56,511 nt of DNA from a virus, in IMG/VR virus record IMGVR_UViG_3300045284_000397, positions 1 to 56,511 of that record; one strand, given 5' to 3'. The position numbers and the translations under genes were made by a program. Shown here one piece after another: positions 56,436 through 56,511 of this stretch. Below the pieces are notes generated by a model. The model was given only the letters and a program-made list of their open reading frames with translations. It did not search any database and was not told where the DNA came from. How positions within the stretch are numbered: the stretch's first letter is position 1; each line of letters starts with the position of its first letter.

Positions 56436-56511
56436 CGAAGGTGATCAGCTATACCGCCTTATTATATGGTTGCGATTATCTCGGCTACGCCATTCGCAGC
56501 GTGATCGACGC
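56385..56511. repeat. Terminal overlap, right copy
   Basis: Identical to 1-127. Includes the end of the CgeB-like gene and the first 80 bases of the next glycosyltransferase. Confidence 0.93.

Noticed and set aside
1-56511. tRNA genes, integrase, RNA polymerase, DNA polymerase
   Set aside because: I looked for these and saw no convincing candidates; absence is by eye and not a search result.

Overview
The window is a complete tailed-phage genome (Caudoviricetes) assembled from reads, not a bacterial chromosome segment. It encodes terminase, portal, prohead protease, major capsid protein, head-tail connectors, tail tube, frameshifted tail chaperone, tape measure, tail tip, fibres, holin-like proteins and a lysin. 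One tape measure and no visible sheath or baseplate wedge genes suggest a siphovirus-like particle. The last 127 bases repeat the first 127 exactly, so the contig closes into a circle of 56,384 unique bases. I see no integrase, recognisable DNA or RNA polymerase, or tRNA. The host cannot be read from the sequence; base composition is GC-rich and Shine-Dalgarno sites are conventional.

Layout, read as a circle. (1) 29.8-33.7 kb, minus strand: an early operon of small proteins, including a DUF6745-like protein with a 27-copy minisatellite. (2) 33.7-33.8 kb: divergent promoters around inverted-repeat candidate operators. (3) 33.8-42.2 kb, plus strand: an early/replication operon with an HTH protein, a Rad52/annealing-like protein, a C5-cytosine methyltransferase homologue, a DUF3987-type primase-helicase, a repeat-rich candidate origin and several zinc-ribbon proteins. 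(4) 42.15-50.5 kb: a promoter plus leader terminator, then a ParB/amino-methyltransferase fusion, terminase, portal-MuF fusion, protease-scaffold and capsid. (5) 50.5-54 kb: an HNH endonuclease gene cut in two by about 2.6 kb carrying a GIY-YIG nuclease, a Fic enzyme and an IS1595 transposase remnant. (6) 54 kb through the contig joint to 6.4 kb: an island of glycosyltransferases with a methyltransferase. (7) 7.5-29.7 kb: connectors, tail, fibres and lysis, with a minus-strand two-gene moron and a minus-strand HNH gene inserted, ending at a strong terminator.

The most unusual system is the glycosylation island (six glycosyltransferase genes, one of them a two-domain fusion, plus a methyltransferase). 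It sits inside the late operon between the capsid gene and the connectors, which suggests that virion proteins are glycosylated as they are made. Other notable features are four tandem perfect or near-perfect hairpins inside the methyltransferase coding sequence, the split HNH gene with Fic cargo, a canonical -1 frameshift site in the tail chaperone, and several traces of fibre and leader recombination.
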